Shown: positions 39,994 to 50,497 of the stretch, in pieces
How positions within the stretch are numbered: position 1 is the stretch's first letter
How the letters are laid out: every line of letters starts with the position of its first letter
NCBI RefSeq assembly: GCF_023517775.1
Contig: NZ_CP082904.1
Coordinates: forward strand, 3,782,001-3,846,000
Length of the DNA stretch: 64,000 nucleotides
DNA from: Mixta hanseatica
GTDB lineage: Bacteria; Pseudomonadota; Gammaproteobacteria; Enterobacterales; Enterobacteriaceae
Reading direction: 5' to 3'
Notes under the pieces: model-generated
What the model was told of the DNA's origin: nothing
Databases searched by the model: none
What the model saw: the letters and a program-made list of their open reading frames with translations, nothing else
Position numbers and translations under genes: made by a program

Positions 39994-41295
39994 ATGGTGG
40001 GATTAGAGCTGATTATCGTCCTGCTGGCGATCTATCTGGGCGCCAGGCTGGGCGGTATCGGCATTGGCTTTGCGGGCGGGTTGGGCGTGCTGGCATTGAC
40101 GCTGCTCTGCCAGATGAAGCCGGGTGCCATTCCTTTCGACGTCATCGAAATTATTATGGCCGTAATTTCCGCCATTGCCGCCATGCAGGTGGCGGGCGGG
40201 ATGGATTATCTGGTCAGTCTTGCTGAGCGACTGCTGCGTAAGCATCCGCGCTACGTGACTTTCCTCGCGCCGCTGGTGACCTATTGTATGACGTTGCTGG
40301 CAGGTACCGGTCATACCGCCTTTTCTACCCTGCCGGTGATCGCCGAAGTGGCCAAAGAGCAAGGCGTGCGTCCGTCGCGACCGCTCTCGATTGCCGTGGT
40401 CGCGTCACAGATTGCGATTACCGCCTCGCCGATTTCCGCCGCCGTAGTCTATTTCGCCGGCATCCTGGAACCACGCGGCATCGGTTATCTGGCGCTGCTG
40501 GGCGTCGCCATCCCTTCTACCATGGCGGCGATTTTCGTCGCGGCGCTGGTAACCAACTTTCTGGGTAAAGAGCTGCAGGACGACCCGATCTATCAGGCGA
40601 AGCTGGCAAAAGGCGAAGTCACGCTGCGCTGCTCTCAGATATTTGAAGAGAAGCCCGGCGCAAAACGTTCGGTGCTGCTGTTTCTGATCGGTATTGTGGC
40701 GGTGATGCTTTATGCTACCGCGATCAGCGAAAATGTCGGCCTGATCCAGAATCCGCTGCTGCCGCGCAACGAAGCGATTGTGGTGTTTATGCTGACCATC
40801 GCCACGCTGATCTGCCTGAGCTGTAAAGTGGATACCAGCGCTATCCTCAGCGCCAGCACCTTTAAATCGGGCATGAGCGCCTGTATCTGCGTGATGGGCG
40901 TCGCCTGGCTGGGCGATACCTTTGTGAAAGGCCATATCAGTGATATTCAACACCTGGCCGGCGAGCTGTTGAACAACTATCCGTGGATGCTGGCGCTGGT
41001 GCTGTTTTTTGCCTCTACCTTGCTCTATTCCCAGGCGGCGACCACCAAAGCCCTGATGCCCGCCGCACTGATGCTGGGCGTTTCGCCGGTCACCGCCGTG
41101 GCCTCTTTTGCCGCCGTTTCCGCGCTGTTTGTGTTGCCGACCTATCCAACCCTGCTGGCGGCGGTTGAGATGGATGACACCGGCTCGACGCGCATCGGCA
41201 AATTCGTGTTCAACCATTCATTCCTGATCCCCGGCACGCTGGCGATTGTACTGTCAGTAGCGTTTGGTTTCCTGTTCGGGCATCTGTTTTTATAG
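39994..41295 (+). CDS. dcuA: C4-dicarboxylate transporter DcuA
   Basis: 433-aa inner-membrane antiporter taking up aspartate or fumarate and exporting succinate. About ten to twelve hydrophobic spans run through the chain, beginning MVGLELIIVLLAIYLGARLGG. Blocks such as TYCMTLLAGTGHTAFSTLPVIAEVAKEQ and KVDTSAILSASTFKSGMSA are family-typical. TAAGGAG lies before the start. The aspA-dcuA pairing is the same as in E. coli. Confidence 0.96.
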   Translation: MVGLELIIVLLAIYLGARLGGIGIGFAGGLGVLALTLLCQMKPGAIPFDVIEIIMAVISAIAAMQVAGGMDYLVSLAERLLRKHPRYVTFLAPLVTYCMTLLAGTGHTAFSTLPVIAEVAKEQGVRPSRPLSIAVVASQIAITASPISAAVVYFAGILEPRGIGYLALLGVAIPSTMAAIFVAALVTNFLGKELQDDPIYQAKLAKGEVTLRCSQIFEEKPGAKRSVLLFLIGIVAVMLYATAISENVGLIQNPLLPRNEAIVVFMLTIATLICLSCKVDTSAILSASTFKSGMSACICVMGVAWLGDTFVKGHISDIQHLAGELLNNYPWMLALVLFFASTLLYSQAATTKALMPAALMLGVSPVTAVASFAAVSALFVLPTYPTLLAAVEMDDTGSTRIGKFVFNHSFLIPGTLAIVLSVAFGFLFGHLFL

Positions 41296-41303
41296 ATCCT
41301 GTT

Positions 41304-41329
41304 GGTAGCCCGGCATCGGCCGGGCTACC
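41304..41329 (+). terminator. Stem-loop between dcuA and cutA
   Basis: Perfect 10-bp stem GGTAGCCCGG (41304-41313) / CCGGGCTACC (41320-41329) with loop CATCGG. It has no T tract, so termination efficiency is uncertain. Confidence 0.55.
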
Positions 41330-41401
41330 TCTGCTTACCGCCTGTCAAAATATCCGCATCGTCCCATGCTATGATTGCTGTTTTATCCTCAGGAGCGAGC
41401 C

Positions 41402-41725
41402 ATGACTTTATCTACTGCCGTCATTGTTCTTTGTACCGCGCCCGATAGCGCCACGGCTGGACAGCTGGCCGATAAAGCACTTGCGGCCCGGCTGGCTGGC
41501 TGCGTGACTGTCTTGCCAGGCGCGACCTCATATTATGTCTGGCAAGGTCAGCGTGAAAGCGCCAGCGAAGTGCAGATGCTGCTTAAAAGCGATGTGACCC
41601 ACCAACAGGCATTGATCGATCTGCTGAAAGCGGAACATCCCTACGATACGCCCGAACTGCTGGTGCTGCCGGTACAACATGGAGAGAGTGATTACCTGTC
41701 ATGGCTCAGCGCATCGCTTCGTTAA
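41402..41725 (+). CDS. cutA: Divalent-cation tolerance protein CutA
   Basis: 107-aa trimeric signal-protein-like fold. Conserved blocks: VVLCTAPD-like [26 protein letters not shown], and the [13 protein letters not shown] signature. ATG 41402 (MTLSTAV) follows AGGAGCGAGCC. Its last 25 bp overlap dsbD in another frame, implying coupled translation. Confidence 0.94.
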   Translation: MTLSTAVIVLCTAPDSATAGQLADKALAARLAGCVTVLPGATSYYVWQGQRESASEVQMLLKSDVTHQQALIDLLKAEHPYDTPELLVLPVQHGESDYLSWLSASLR

Positions 41726-43431
41726 TCGTTTTATTCGTTAGCGCCTTTCTTTGCCTGTCCGCCCAGGCCGGGCTGTTTGATAACCAAACATCAAGCGGGT
41801 TTGTGCCGGTTAATCAGGCTTTCTCTTTTGATTTCAGTCAGCAGGGCGATCGGTTAACGCTGCGCTGGCAGATTAAACCAGGCTATTACCTCTATCGTCA
41901 GCAAATCAGCCTGACGGCGAAGCAGGCGAAACTGGCGCCGCTGCAATTGCCGACAGGCCAGCCGCATGAAGATGAGTTTTACGGCAAAAGCGAAATCTAT
42001 CCGCAAGATCTGACCCTGCCGGTAACCATTGCTGAAGCGGGCGATAACGCCAGCGTTACGCTGCGCTATCAGGGCTGCGCCGCGGCAGGGTTTTGCTATC
42101 CACCAGAAACGCGTGAGATCCCGCTGGCGGCGGTCACGGCGGCATCCACGCCGCCGGGCGCTTCTGTCGACGCCGCTATAAAACCCACGGCGGAGAACAG
42201 CGCGGCATCCGCCAGCCCGCTGCCCTTCGCGCCGCTGTGGGCGTTGCTGATTGGGATCGGCGTCGCTTTTACGCCTTGCGTATTGCCGATGTATCCGCTG
42301 ATTTCCGGCATCATCCTCGGTGGCAACCGTCAGCTATCGAGCGGTCGCCTGCTGGCGCTGTCGATGGTTTACGTGCAGGGCATGGCGCTGACCTATACGC
42401 TGCTGGGCGTGGTGGTCGCCGCCACAGGCTTACGTTTTCAGGCGGCACTGCAGCATCCATATGTGCTGATCGTGCTTTCGGCAGTGTTTGCGCTGCTGGC
42501 GCTGTCGATGTTCGGCTTGTTTAGCCTACAGCTGCCTGCCAGCCTGCAAACGCGCCTGACGCTGTGGAGCAACCGCCAACGCGGCGGATCTCTGCCCGGC
42601 GTATTTTTAATGGGCGCGCTGGCCGGCTTAATCTGCTCGCCCTGCACCACTGCCCCGCTCAGCGCGATTCTGCTTTATATCGCGCAAAGCGGTAATTTGC
42701 TGGCGGGTGCGGGCACGCTATGGCTGTACGCCCTGGGGATGGGCCTGCCGCTGATTGCCGTTACGCTGTTTGGTAATCGCCTGCTGCCGAAAAGCGGCCC
42801 GTGGATGCAGACGGTCAAAGAAGGATTCGGTTTTGTGATCCTCGCGCTGCCGGTGTTTTTGCTGGAGCGTATCATTGGCGATAGCTGGGGGCTGCGTCTC
42901 TGGAGCCTGCTGGCCGTTAGCTTTTTCGCCTGGGCATTTATTGTCAGCCTGCAGGCGCGACGCGGCTGGCTGCGCGTGGCGCAGGTTTTGCTGCTGCTGG
43001 CGGCGCTGGTCAGCGCCCAGCCTTTACAACAATGGGCTTTCGGCACGCAGGTGCCTGCCACGGCGCATGCCGGCCTGAACTTCACCCGCATCAGCAGCGT
43101 CGCGCAGCTGGATACGCAACTACAGCAGGCGCAGGGCAAAATAACCATGTTAGATCTGTACGCCGACTGGTGCGTCGCCTGCAAAGAATTCAGCAAATAT
43201 ACCTTCAGCGATGCCGGCGTGCAGCGGGCGCTAACGTCGATACAGCTGCTGCAGGCGGACGTCACTGATAACAGCCGGCAGGATAGCGCGCTGTTGCAGC
43301 ATCTACAGGTGTTGGGGCTGCCCACTATTCTGTTTTTTGACGCGCAGGGCAAAGAGATCCCCGGGTCGCGCGTAACGGGCTATCTGGATGCCGCGGCTTT
43401 TCAGGCGCATTTGCAGAAACTGGCGCGGTAA
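41701..43431 (+). CDS. dsbD: Thiol:disulfide interchange protein DsbD
   Basis: Transfers electrons from cytoplasmic thioredoxin to periplasmic DsbC, DsbG and CcmG. Signal peptide (about 1-22), N-terminal DsbD-alpha domain with CAAAGFC (about 122-128), eight membrane spans (about 175-430) with the [11 protein letters not shown] and [15 protein letters not shown] cysteines, and a C-terminal thioredoxin domain with [11 protein letters not shown]. 576 aa, as in E. coli (565). It is followed after 75 bp by yjdC. Confidence 0.96.
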   Translation: MAQRIASLIVLFVSAFLCLSAQAGLFDNQTSSGFVPVNQAFSFDFSQQGDRLTLRWQIKPGYYLYRQQISLTAKQAKLAPLQLPTGQPHEDEFYGKSEIYPQDLTLPVTIAEAGDNASVTLRYQGCAAAGFCYPPETREIPLAAVTAASTPPGASVDAAIKPTAENSAASASPLPFAPLWALLIGIGVAFTPCVLPMYPLISGIILGGNRQLSSGRLLALSMVYVQGMALTYTLLGVVVAATGLRFQAALQHPYVLIVLSAVFALLALSMFGLFSLQLPASLQTRLTLWSNRQRGGSLPGVFLMGALAGLICSPCTTAPLSAILLYIAQSGNLLAGAGTLWLYALGMGLPLIAVTLFGNRLLPKSGPWMQTVKEGFGFVILALPVFLLERIIGDSWGLRLWSLLAVSFFAWAFIVSLQARRGWLRVAQVLLLLAALVSAQPLQQWAFGTQVPATAHAGLNFTRISSVAQLDTQLQQAQGKITMLDLYADWCVACKEFSKYTFSDAGVQRALTSIQLLQADVTDNSRQDSALLQHLQVLGLPTILFFDAQGKEIPGSRVTGYLDAAAFQAHLQKLAR

Positions 43432-43506
43432 ACGACACTGGAGTCTGGTTCAATAAACGTGACTGCCGATTTAGCGGCAGAGAAACGCTTACAGGAGAGG
43501 TCTTAC

Positions 43507-44085
43507 GTGCAACGTGAACAGGTACTCGACCACGCACTAAATGTACTGGAACATAATGGTCTGGCGGGCACCGTCTCGCTGGAAGAGCTGGCTGGTCAGG
43601 TCGCTGTCCCTTATGAGCAACTGCAACGTTTTTGGCCTAATCGCGATGCGTTGCTGTATGACGCCCTGCGCTATCATGGTCAACAGATCGATAACTGGCG
43701 GCGGCAGTTGCTGCTGGATGAGAGCCTCAGCGCCGAGGAAAAACTGCTGGCCCGCTATAAGGTGCTGGAAGAGTCGGTCGGCAACGGCCGCTTTCCGGGC
43801 TGTTTATTTATTGCCGCCTGTAGTTTTTACCCGCAGCCGGATCATCCGGTGCATCAGCTGGCTGAACAGCAAAAACGCGCCTCCTGGCAATATACCCATG
43901 AACTGTTGACGCTGCTGGGCACCGATAATCCGACGCTGGTGGCCGATCAAATGGAGCTGGTGCTGGAAGGCTGTTTGAGCAAACTGCTGGTGAAACGGAA
44001 CCAACAGGATGTGGCTATCGCCCGTCGTCTGGCGGAAGATGTGCTGCATATCGCGCTTTGTCGTCGTAATGGCGCATTAACTTAA
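43507..44085 (+). CDS. yjdC: TetR-family regulator YjdC
   Basis: 192-aa regulator. N-terminal HTH about residues 1-48 ([49 protein letters not shown]), then a ligand domain with [22 protein letters not shown] 43507 is chosen because AGGAGAGGT precedes it and it aligns with E. coli YjdC. Target and ligand are unknown. It lies between dsbD and tRNA-Phe as in E. coli. Confidence 0.87.
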   Translation: MQREQVLDHALNVLEHNGLAGTVSLEELAGQVAVPYEQLQRFWPNRDALLYDALRYHGQQIDNWRRQLLLDESLSAEEKLLARYKVLEESVGNGRFPGCLFIAACSFYPQPDHPVHQLAEQQKRASWQYTHELLTLLGTDNPTLVADQMELVLEGCLSKLLVKRNQQDVAIARRLAEDVLHIALCRRNGALT

Positions 44086-44155
44086 CAAGTTTTCACCATA
44101 GTGAGTAAAAAGCAGGCGATCGGCCGCATTTCCGTAACTTTTTCACAGAAAGCCG

Positions 44156-44184
44156 TTGACGCTTATCAGCCTTTACGGTTTAAT
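44156..44184 (+). promoter_or_regulatory. Promoter of tRNA-Phe
   Basis: TTGACG (44156-44161), a 17-bp spacer and TTTAAT (44179-44184), followed by the GC-rich discriminator GCGCCCCG just before the mature 5' end at 44195. Confidence 0.85.
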
Positions 44185-44194
44185 GCGCCCCGTT

Positions 44195-44270
44195 GCCCGG
44201 ATAGCTCAGTCGGTAGAGCAGGGGATTGAAAATCCCCGTGTCCTTGGTTCGATTCCGAGTCCGGGCACCA
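44195..44270 (+). tRNA. pheU: tRNA-Phe (GAA)
   Basis: 76 nt from GCCCGGATAGCTCAGTCGG to encoded CCA. The anticodon loop ATTGAAAAT gives GAA. Location after yjdC matches E. coli pheU. Confidence 0.98.
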
Positions 44271-44280
44271 CTATTTAAAG

Positions 44281-44304
44281 AACCCGCCCTTGTGGCGGGT
44301 TTTT
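44281..44304 (+). terminator. Terminator of tRNA-Phe
   Basis: Stem AACCCGCC (44281-44288) / GGCGGGTT (44294-44301), 5-nt loop, then TTT. Confidence 0.9.
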
Positions 44305-44353
44305 GCTTTCCAGCTTCCCTCTCTGTCGCCGTCTGACAATAACGCCCACTCTT

Positions 44354-45241
44354 CTACGCCAGATAACGGCGAAACCAGGCGATGGTGCGCTCCCAGGCCA
44401 GCTCAGCCGCTTTGCGGTCGTAACGTGGCGTAGAATCGTTATGAAAGCCGTGATTTACGCCAGGGTAGATCCAGGCTTCATATTTCTTGCCAGCTGCTTT
44501 TAACGCCGCCTCATACGCCGGCCAGCCTTCGTTAATGCGGGTATCCAGCTCTGCATAGTGCAGCAGCAGCGGCGCCTGAATACGATTCACCTCTTCCGCA
44601 GGCGGTTGACGACCATAAAAAGGCACCGCGGCCGCCAGTTCGGGCCAGGCCACCGCAGCGGCATTCGCCACGCCGCCGCCATAGCAGAATCCAGTGATGC
44701 CGACCTTACCGTTGCTTTGCGGATGCTGCATCAAAAACTCAACGGCAGCAAAGAAATCGTTCATCAGCTTAGTCTGATCGACCTGCTGCTGTAGCTCCCG
44801 TCCTTTATCATCATTGCCCGGATAGCCGCCCAGCGAGCTTAATCCATCCGGCGCCAGCGCTATAAAACCCGCTTTCGCCACGCGTCGCGCCACATCTTCG
44901 ATATAAGGATTCAACCCCCGGTTTTCATGCACCACCACCACTGCCGCAGTTTTCTCCTGAATGGCAGCCGGGCGCACAAAATAGCCTCTGACGGATTGAT
45001 GCCCATTGGGCGAAGGATAGGTAAGATATTCTGCATGAATATCGGGATCGGTAAATTCTACCTGCTCCGCCAGCGCGTAGTTTGGGCTAAGCATCGAAAG
45101 CAGGCTGACAGCCGTCAGGCCGCCGATGGCATATTTTGCCGCCTGCGCAAGAAACTCACGCTTGCTAAGCATGCCATGTGCATAGTGATCGTAAAGCTCC
45201 AGCAACTCCTGCGGAAAATCTTCTGCGGTCAGACGTGCCAT
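44354..45241 (-). CDS. Dienelactone hydrolase family protein (YghX-like)
   Basis: 295-aa alpha/beta hydrolase. The nucleophile elbow is GFCYGGG, with cysteine in place of serine as in dienelactone hydrolases. The acid lies in HYAELDTRINEG and the histidine in GVNHGFHND. The N-terminal 70 residues include a hydrophobic segment (YAIGGLTAVSLLSMLSPNYALA) resembling a Tat-less leader or anchor. ATG 45241 is chosen because AAGGAG lies six bases upstream. The substrate is unknown; E. coli YghX is the nearest family I recall. Confidence 0.82.
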   Translation of the reverse strand: MARLTAEDFPQELLELYDHYAHGMLSKREFLAQAAKYAIGGLTAVSLLSMLSPNYALAEQVEFTDPDIHAEYLTYPSPNGHQSVRGYFVRPAAIQEKTAAVVVVHENRGLNPYIEDVARRVAKAGFIALAPDGLSSLGGYPGNDDKGRELQQQVDQTKLMNDFFAAVEFLMQHPQSNGKVGITGFCYGGGVANAAAVAWPELAAAVPFYGRQPPAEEVNRIQAPLLLHYAELDTRINEGWPAYEAALKAAGKKYEAWIYPGVNHGFHNDSTPRYDRKAAELAWERTIAWFRRYLA

Positions 45242-45438
45242 CACTATCTCCTTGCGTCGGGTTTTGCTCACAATGTAAACAGCGGCCCATAAAAAAAGAA
45301 GCGTTATTTATATTAAGGGCGTTTCGCAGACTTTGCTTACAGTGAGCTACATTTTGTTACGCTGAAAATTGCTAAATTAATACCCCTGAAAACTGTATCT
45401 AACAAAACTATAACTATCGTTACTTTCTGGGTAAGCAA

Positions 45439-46329
45439 ATGGGCGAGACGCAAAAAACGCAATACATCGCAGATCTTATTGCGTGGATCGAAGATAACCT
45501 GACGGAAGAGCTTAATATCGATACCATCGCGCAAAAGTCAGGCTATTCAAAATGGCATATGCAGCGGCTGTTTAAAGAGATGACCGGCCAAACCGTCGCC
45601 GCCTACGCGCGTAAAAGACGCCTGACCAAATCAGCCATGGCGCTGCGCTTAACGCGCCTCTCCCTGATCGATATCGCTGTGCGTTACGGCTTCGATACTC
45701 AGCAAAATTTTACTCGCGCCTTTCGTCATCACTTTGCCCTGACGCCGCACGCTTATCGTTACGCTGATGAGCTAAATACCGCCGCCTTTCACAGCCGTTT
45801 TAATCCGCTCAGAAAGGAAGAACGCCAGCCAGAATTGGTGACGCTGCCTGAGCGCGTAATATATGGCGAAAGCCAGCAGTATCAATGTTTATATGGCGAC
45901 TTTATCGAGGATAAACAGCAAATCCTGATGCATTATCTGCGTGATTTTATCCGGGAGAATAAGGGAAGCCGGGCGCGAGGTTATATCACGTTACAGTTTA
46001 CGCCCTGCGCACAGCGCAAAGAATATCATACGGTTAGCCTGATGCGCGGGCTGGAACAGCGAGAGGGCGAATATTCTTTACAGGCGCAGCGAGATATTTT
46101 GCCGGGCGGTTTATGGCTGAAACTCGCCTTTCAGGCACACCCGCGTAATTTCAGTGGTTTTATTATTGAAGCCTATTATCGTCACCTGGCGCAACCCGGC
46201 CTGACGCGCCGCCCTGGCCAGGATTTTCTCACCCTCGATCTGGCCCGCTGCACCACCGAGCAGTTGGAAGGATATTTCTTTATCCCGGTTAACTACCAAC
46301 TGCCTAATACGGCTCCGCTGGCTTCTTAA
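45439..46329 (+). CDS. AraC-family regulator with GyrI-like domain (Rob-like)
   Basis: 296 aa. The N-terminal DNA-binding region (about 8-107) has two HTH units of the MarA/SoxS/Rob type (IDTIAQKSGYSKWHMQRLFKEMTGQTV, LIDIAVRYGFDTQQNFTRAFRHHF). The C-terminal GyrI-like effector domain (about 120-287) follows. Rob has the same architecture and 289 aa, but sits elsewhere in E. coli. Likely a drug or oxidative stress regulator; target unknown. Confidence 0.85.
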   Translation: MGETQKTQYIADLIAWIEDNLTEELNIDTIAQKSGYSKWHMQRLFKEMTGQTVAAYARKRRLTKSAMALRLTRLSLIDIAVRYGFDTQQNFTRAFRHHFALTPHAYRYADELNTAAFHSRFNPLRKEERQPELVTLPERVIYGESQQYQCLYGDFIEDKQQILMHYLRDFIRENKGSRARGYITLQFTPCAQRKEYHTVSLMRGLEQREGEYSLQAQRDILPGGLWLKLAFQAHPRNFSGFIIEAYYRHLAQPGLTRRPGQDFLTLDLARCTTEQLEGYFFIPVNYQLPNTAPLAS

Positions 46330-46693
46330 GAAAGGCCTGAGCAATTAACTCTGCCGCCAGGCTTTATTTATCTCTGATTAATCATCGGATATAGCACGCA
46401 AAGCATAATATTCAAGCGGAATACGTTCACTTTTTCTACGCAGGGATTGTCAATACAGGACTATTTTTGCCCAAAAATCAGCAACAGCTGCTATATAAAA
46501 TGCAGTGGATGATAATTCCTGCCAAAAAAGTCCAAACTTGTAACGCTTATTCATATAAAATTTAACGCATCAGGAACATTTGGCTCACAGAAGAGCGCTA
46601 TCAGGAACACTGAACACCCGTACTTTATCTGCTGGTATACAACCAGACTGGTTGTTTACTTCGGTTTATGGCAACACTCAAGAGGACTAAATT
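46330..46693. other. Intergenic region upstream of gcd
   Basis: 364 bp with a weak stem-loop after the Rob-like gene (GCCTG ... CAGGC near 46337-46362) and presumably the gcd promoter. No ORF or convincing operator is visible. Confidence 0.4.
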
Positions 46694-49087
46694 ATGGGGA
46701 AAGACTCCTCATCTTCACGTGTGATACGGCTTCTCACCGTATTATTCGCTCTGCTTTGCGGCGCGTATTTACTGATTGGCGGCCTTTGGCTCTCAACAAT
46801 AGGCGGCAGCTGGTACTACGTTATCAGTGGTATCGCGATGCTGGTCACCGCGTTTCTGTTATATCGTCGTCACAGCGCCGCGCTGGTGGTGTACGCCCTG
46901 CTGCTGCTGGGTACAGTTGCCTGGTCAGTATGGGAAGCCGGCTTCGACTTCTGGGCGCTGGCACCGCGTACCGACGTATGGGTAATTTTTGGTATCTGGC
47001 TGCTGCTGCCGTTCGTCTATCGTGGAATTACGCCAACGCATAGCGGCAAAGCGGGCGCTTCCCTGATGGGTTTGAGCCTGGTTGTCAGCGTTCTGGTGCT
47101 GGCGTGGGCGGTATTTAACGATCCGCAGGAAATCAACGGCACGCTGCCAACCGCAGAACAAACTGCGCCAGCTGCGGCGGACACCACTATCCCACCGGGC
47201 GACTGGCCGGCCTATGGTCGCGATCAGGCAGGTACCCGTTATTCTCCGCTGAATCAAATCAACGAGAATAATGTAAAAGATCTGCAGGTAGCCTGGACCT
47301 TCCGTACCGGCGATCTGAAAACGCCGAACGATCCGGGTGAAATCACTAATGAAGTGACGCCAATTAAAGTTCGTGACACGCTTTACCTGTGTACTGCGCA
47401 CCAGATCCTGTTTGCGTTGGATGCAACAACCGGTAAAGAGAAGTGGAAGTTTGATCCAGGCTTGAAGCCGAACCCGACTTTCCAGCACATTACCTGCCGT
47501 GGCGTTTCTTATCATGAAATCCCTGCCGCTGCCGATGCTGGTACTGCCGCCCCGGCGCTGTGCGCACGTCGTATTATCCTGCCGGTGAACGATGGCCGCC
47601 TGTTTGCGCTGGATGCTGAAACCGGTAAGCGCTGCCCGGACTTTGCTAATAACGGCGAGCTGGATCTGCAGCACAAACAACCGGTAACCACCCCGGGTGC
47701 CTATGAGCCAACTTCCCCGCCGGTTATCACCGATAAAGTGATCGTTGTAGCGGGCGCGGTAACCGATAACTACTCCACACATGAAGCGTCAGGCGTTATC
47801 CGCGGCTTTGATGTCAATACCGGCGCGCTGCTGTGGGTATTCGATCCGGGCGCGAAAGATCCAAATGCCATCCCGGCAGACGGTGAAAGCTTCGTACCAA
47901 ACTCACCTAACTCCTGGGCGCCGGCAGTTTATGATGCCAAACTGGATATGGTTTACCTGCCGATGGGCGTCTCCACGCCGGATATCTGGGGTGGTCACCG
48001 TACGCCGGAGCAGGAGCGTTTCGCCAACACCGTACTGGCGCTGAACGCGACTACCGGTAAGCTGGTATGGTCTTATCAGACTGTCCACCACGACCTGTGG
48101 GATATGGATCTGCCGTCCCAGCCGACGCTGGCTGACATTACCGATAAAGATGGCAACACCGTCCCGGTCATCTATGCCCCGGCGAAAACGGGTAACATTT
48201 TTGTTCTCGATCGCCGCAACGGCAAACTGGTCGTGCCGGCACCGGAAACTCCGGTTCCGCAAGGTCCGGCAAAAGGCGATCGCCTGTCGCCGACCCAGCC
48301 TTACTCTGAGCTGACGTTCCGTCCGAAAGAGCACCTGACGGGTAAAGATATGTGGGGCGCCACCATGTTCGATCAGCTGGTGTGCCGCGTTATCTTCCAT
48401 CGTCTGCGCTATGAAGGTCCGTTCACGCCGCCGTCTGAGCAGGGCACCCTGGTATTCCCGGGCAACCTCGGCATGTTTGAATGGGGCGGTATCGCCGTTG
48501 ATACTCACCGTCAGATCGCGATTGCTAACCCGATGGCGCTGCCGTTCGTCTCTAAGCTGATTCCGCGTGGTCCGGGTAACCCGATGGAGCCGCCGAAAGA
48601 CGCTGCGGGCGGTTCCGGTACTGAAACCGGTATTCAGCCGCAGTATGGCGTACCGTTCGGTGTGGAACTGAACCCGTTCCTTTCTCCGATTGGCCTGCCG
48701 TGCAAACAGCCAGCCTGGGGCTATATCTCCGCGCTGGATCTGAAAACCAACGAAGTGGTATGGAAAAAACGTATTGGTACCGTTCGCGATAGCGCGCCGG
48801 TTCCTCTGCCGTTCAAAATGGGTATGCCGATGTTGGGCGGCCCGGTAACGACGGCAGGTCACGTATTCTTTATCGCAGCGACGGCGGATAACTACCTGCG
48901 CGCTTTCAGCACCAATACTGGTGAGAAGCTGTGGGAAGGCCGTCTGCCAGCGGGTGGTCAGGCAACGCCGATGACCTATGAAGCAAACGGTAAGCAGTAT
49001 GTGGTAATTGCTGCCGGTGGTCACGGTTCTTTCGGCACCAAACTGGGCGATTACATCATTGCCTATGCGTTGCCGGATCAGAAATAA
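46694..49087 (+). CDS. gcd: Quinoprotein (PQQ) glucose dehydrogenase
   Basis: 797-aa inner-membrane enzyme oxidising glucose to gluconolactone in the periplasm, passing electrons to ubiquinone. Five hydrophobic spans occupy about residues 10-145, followed by an eight-bladed PQQ propeller (DWPAYGRDQAGTRYSPLNQI, TLYLCTAHQILFALDA, GHRTPEQERFANTVLALNA, WDMDLPSQPTL). The length matches E. coli (796). PQQ biosynthesis genes are not in the window. Together with gluconate dehydrogenase at the right edge it forms a direct oxidative pathway. Confidence 0.97.
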   Translation: MGKDSSSSRVIRLLTVLFALLCGAYLLIGGLWLSTIGGSWYYVISGIAMLVTAFLLYRRHSAALVVYALLLLGTVAWSVWEAGFDFWALAPRTDVWVIFGIWLLLPFVYRGITPTHSGKAGASLMGLSLVVSVLVLAWAVFNDPQEINGTLPTAEQTAPAAADTTIPPGDWPAYGRDQAGTRYSPLNQINENNVKDLQVAWTFRTGDLKTPNDPGEITNEVTPIKVRDTLYLCTAHQILFALDATTGKEKWKFDPGLKPNPTFQHITCRGVSYHEIPAAADAGTAAPALCARRIILPVNDGRLFALDAETGKRCPDFANNGELDLQHKQPVTTPGAYEPTSPPVITDKVIVVAGAVTDNYSTHEASGVIRGFDVNTGALLWVFDPGAKDPNAIPADGESFVPNSPNSWAPAVYDAKLDMVYLPMGVSTPDIWGGHRTPEQERFANTVLALNATTGKLVWSYQTVHHDLWDMDLPSQPTLADITDKDGNTVPVIYAPAKTGNIFVLDRRNGKLVVPAPETPVPQGPAKGDRLSPTQPYSELTFRPKEHLTGKDMWGATMFDQLVCRVIFHRLRYEGPFTPPSEQGTLVFPGNLGMFEWGGIAVDTHRQIAIANPMALPFVSKLIPRGPGNPMEPPKDAAGGSGTETGIQPQYGVPFGVELNPFLSPIGLPCKQPAWGYISALDLKTNEVVWKKRIGTVRDSAPVPLPFKMGMPMLGGPVTTAGHVFFIAATADNYLRAFSTNTGEKLWEGRLPAGGQATPMTYEANGKQYVVIAAGGHGSFGTKLGDYIIAYALPDQK

Positions 49088-49106
49088 TCTGACCCGCAAC
49101 GCTGAC

Positions 49107-49136
49107 AAAACCCCGGCCTGGCGCCGGGGTTTTTTT
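49107..49136 (+). terminator. Terminator of gcd
   Basis: Stem CCCCGGC (49111-49117) / GCCGGGG (49123-49129), extended by AAAA/TTTT, followed by seven T in all. Confidence 0.92.
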
Positions 49137-49187
49137 ATGTCTGACAGAAAACTTCGGGCATCACCGTAAGATAACGCCGCGACGGGC

Positions 49188-50405
49188 TCAGGCTTTTCTT
49201 CCTGCCCTGCGCAGACGATAAAGGTTATACAGCGCGCCTGCCGCCATCATCGCAGCGGTAGCAAGAAATACCACTCGCATACCCAGCCAGCCGCCGACGA
49301 TGCCGCCAAACAGCGGCCCGCAGACCTGCCCGACATACTGCGCGGAGGTGGACCAACCCAACGCCCTACCCACCTGCTCATGAGCGACATGATGCCGTAT
49401 CAAGCTGCCGATACAGGGCAACAGGCCGCCCAACGCTATCCCCATCAAAAAACGCAGCGCCACCAGCTGCCAGGCGCTGTTTATAAACGCCTGCGGGATC
49501 AGTAATAACGCGGCGGCGGAGAGACCGCCAATTAATACCGTCCAGTGGCCTATTCGATCGGCCAGCCGCCCTAACCAGGCCGCTGAGATAATGCTGCCCA
49601 ACGCCGCCGCCGACATCACTATGCCCGCCACCAGCGTGATACGCTGCGCCTGATGAACAAACTGCGCGACATAAAGCGTGACGATTGGCTCTACGGACAT
49701 ATTGGCGAAGATCAGCAGCATACCGGTCAGCAGCATCAGCGGCAGGATCCCTCTACGCAGGTTTAGCCCGCCAGAAGAGGGCGATCGTGACGCCATAGCC
49801 GGTCGCGGCGCCTCTTTCAGCAACAGGCTGGTAGCGATAAACGCTAAAAATATCACCGCGCCTGCCAGCCAAAAGGTGGCGCGGATGCCAATCAGCGGTG
49901 GTAAAAACCCACCGATTAACGGTCCAGCGACATTGCCCGCCATAATGCCTGAGGAAAGCATGCCTAACGCCCAGCCGGTATGGGCTTTCGGCGTTTGTGA
50001 AGCGATAAGAATCGTCGAACCAGAGGCATAACCGCCCAGCAGCCCCGCCAGCAGACGCAGCGCCACCAGTTGCCAGGGTGCATGCGCCATGCCGATCAAG
50101 GCCATCGCTACCGCCATGCCTAAGCTGGCGCGGATCAGCATCAGTTTGCGCCCGTAACGATCGGCCAGCCGGCCCCACAGCGGCGCAGTCAGCGCGGCGG
50201 TAAAAAAGGTTGCGCCGTAGGCTAAACCCGACCAGCGGGCAATCGCCGCTGGATCGCTGACGCCCAGTTCCGCTACATACAGGGGTAGAAAAGGCAGCAG
50301 CAGCGTCATCGCCACCAGCGTAGTAAAAGAACCCGCCATGCATACCCATAAATTGCGTCGCCAGTATTGCGCCGGATCTGTCTCACTGCGTTGAGAACCG
50401 CTCAT
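49188..50405 (-). CDS. MFS drug-efflux-type transporter (DHA1, MdtG-like)
   Basis: 405-aa major facilitator with twelve predicted spans. The loop 2-3 motif GRLADRYGRKLML and its second-half echo GRLADRIGHW are present, and antiporter motif C-like GPLIGGFLPP sits in TM5. The DHA1 subfamily and MdtG resemblance (WGGLADRKGRKLML-type block, ALGMLSSG) suggest proton-coupled drug export; the substrate is unknown. It faces the LysR gene on the same strand, 92 bp downstream of it. Confidence 0.88.
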   Translation of the reverse strand: MSGSQRSETDPAQYWRRNLWVCMAGSFTTLVAMTLLLPFLPLYVAELGVSDPAAIARWSGLAYGATFFTAALTAPLWGRLADRYGRKLMLIRASLGMAVAMALIGMAHAPWQLVALRLLAGLLGGYASGSTILIASQTPKAHTGWALGMLSSGIMAGNVAGPLIGGFLPPLIGIRATFWLAGAVIFLAFIATSLLLKEAPRPAMASRSPSSGGLNLRRGILPLMLLTGMLLIFANMSVEPIVTLYVAQFVHQAQRITLVAGIVMSAAALGSIISAAWLGRLADRIGHWTVLIGGLSAAALLLIPQAFINSAWQLVALRFLMGIALGGLLPCIGSLIRHHVAHEQVGRALGWSTSAQYVGQVCGPLFGGIVGGWLGMRVVFLATAAMMAAGALYNLYRLRRAGRKA

Positions 50406-50497
50406 TTTTTTCTCCTTATCGTCAGGCAGCTATGCTAGCAAGCCGCTGGCCTTATCCCGACGATGGCGCAGAAAGTTCTCCAGTTCTCCGCTATTGT

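Noticed and set aside
47903..49108. 401-codon open frame on the minus strand.
   Set aside because: Antisense to gcd, Arg-rich composition typical of a shadow frame.
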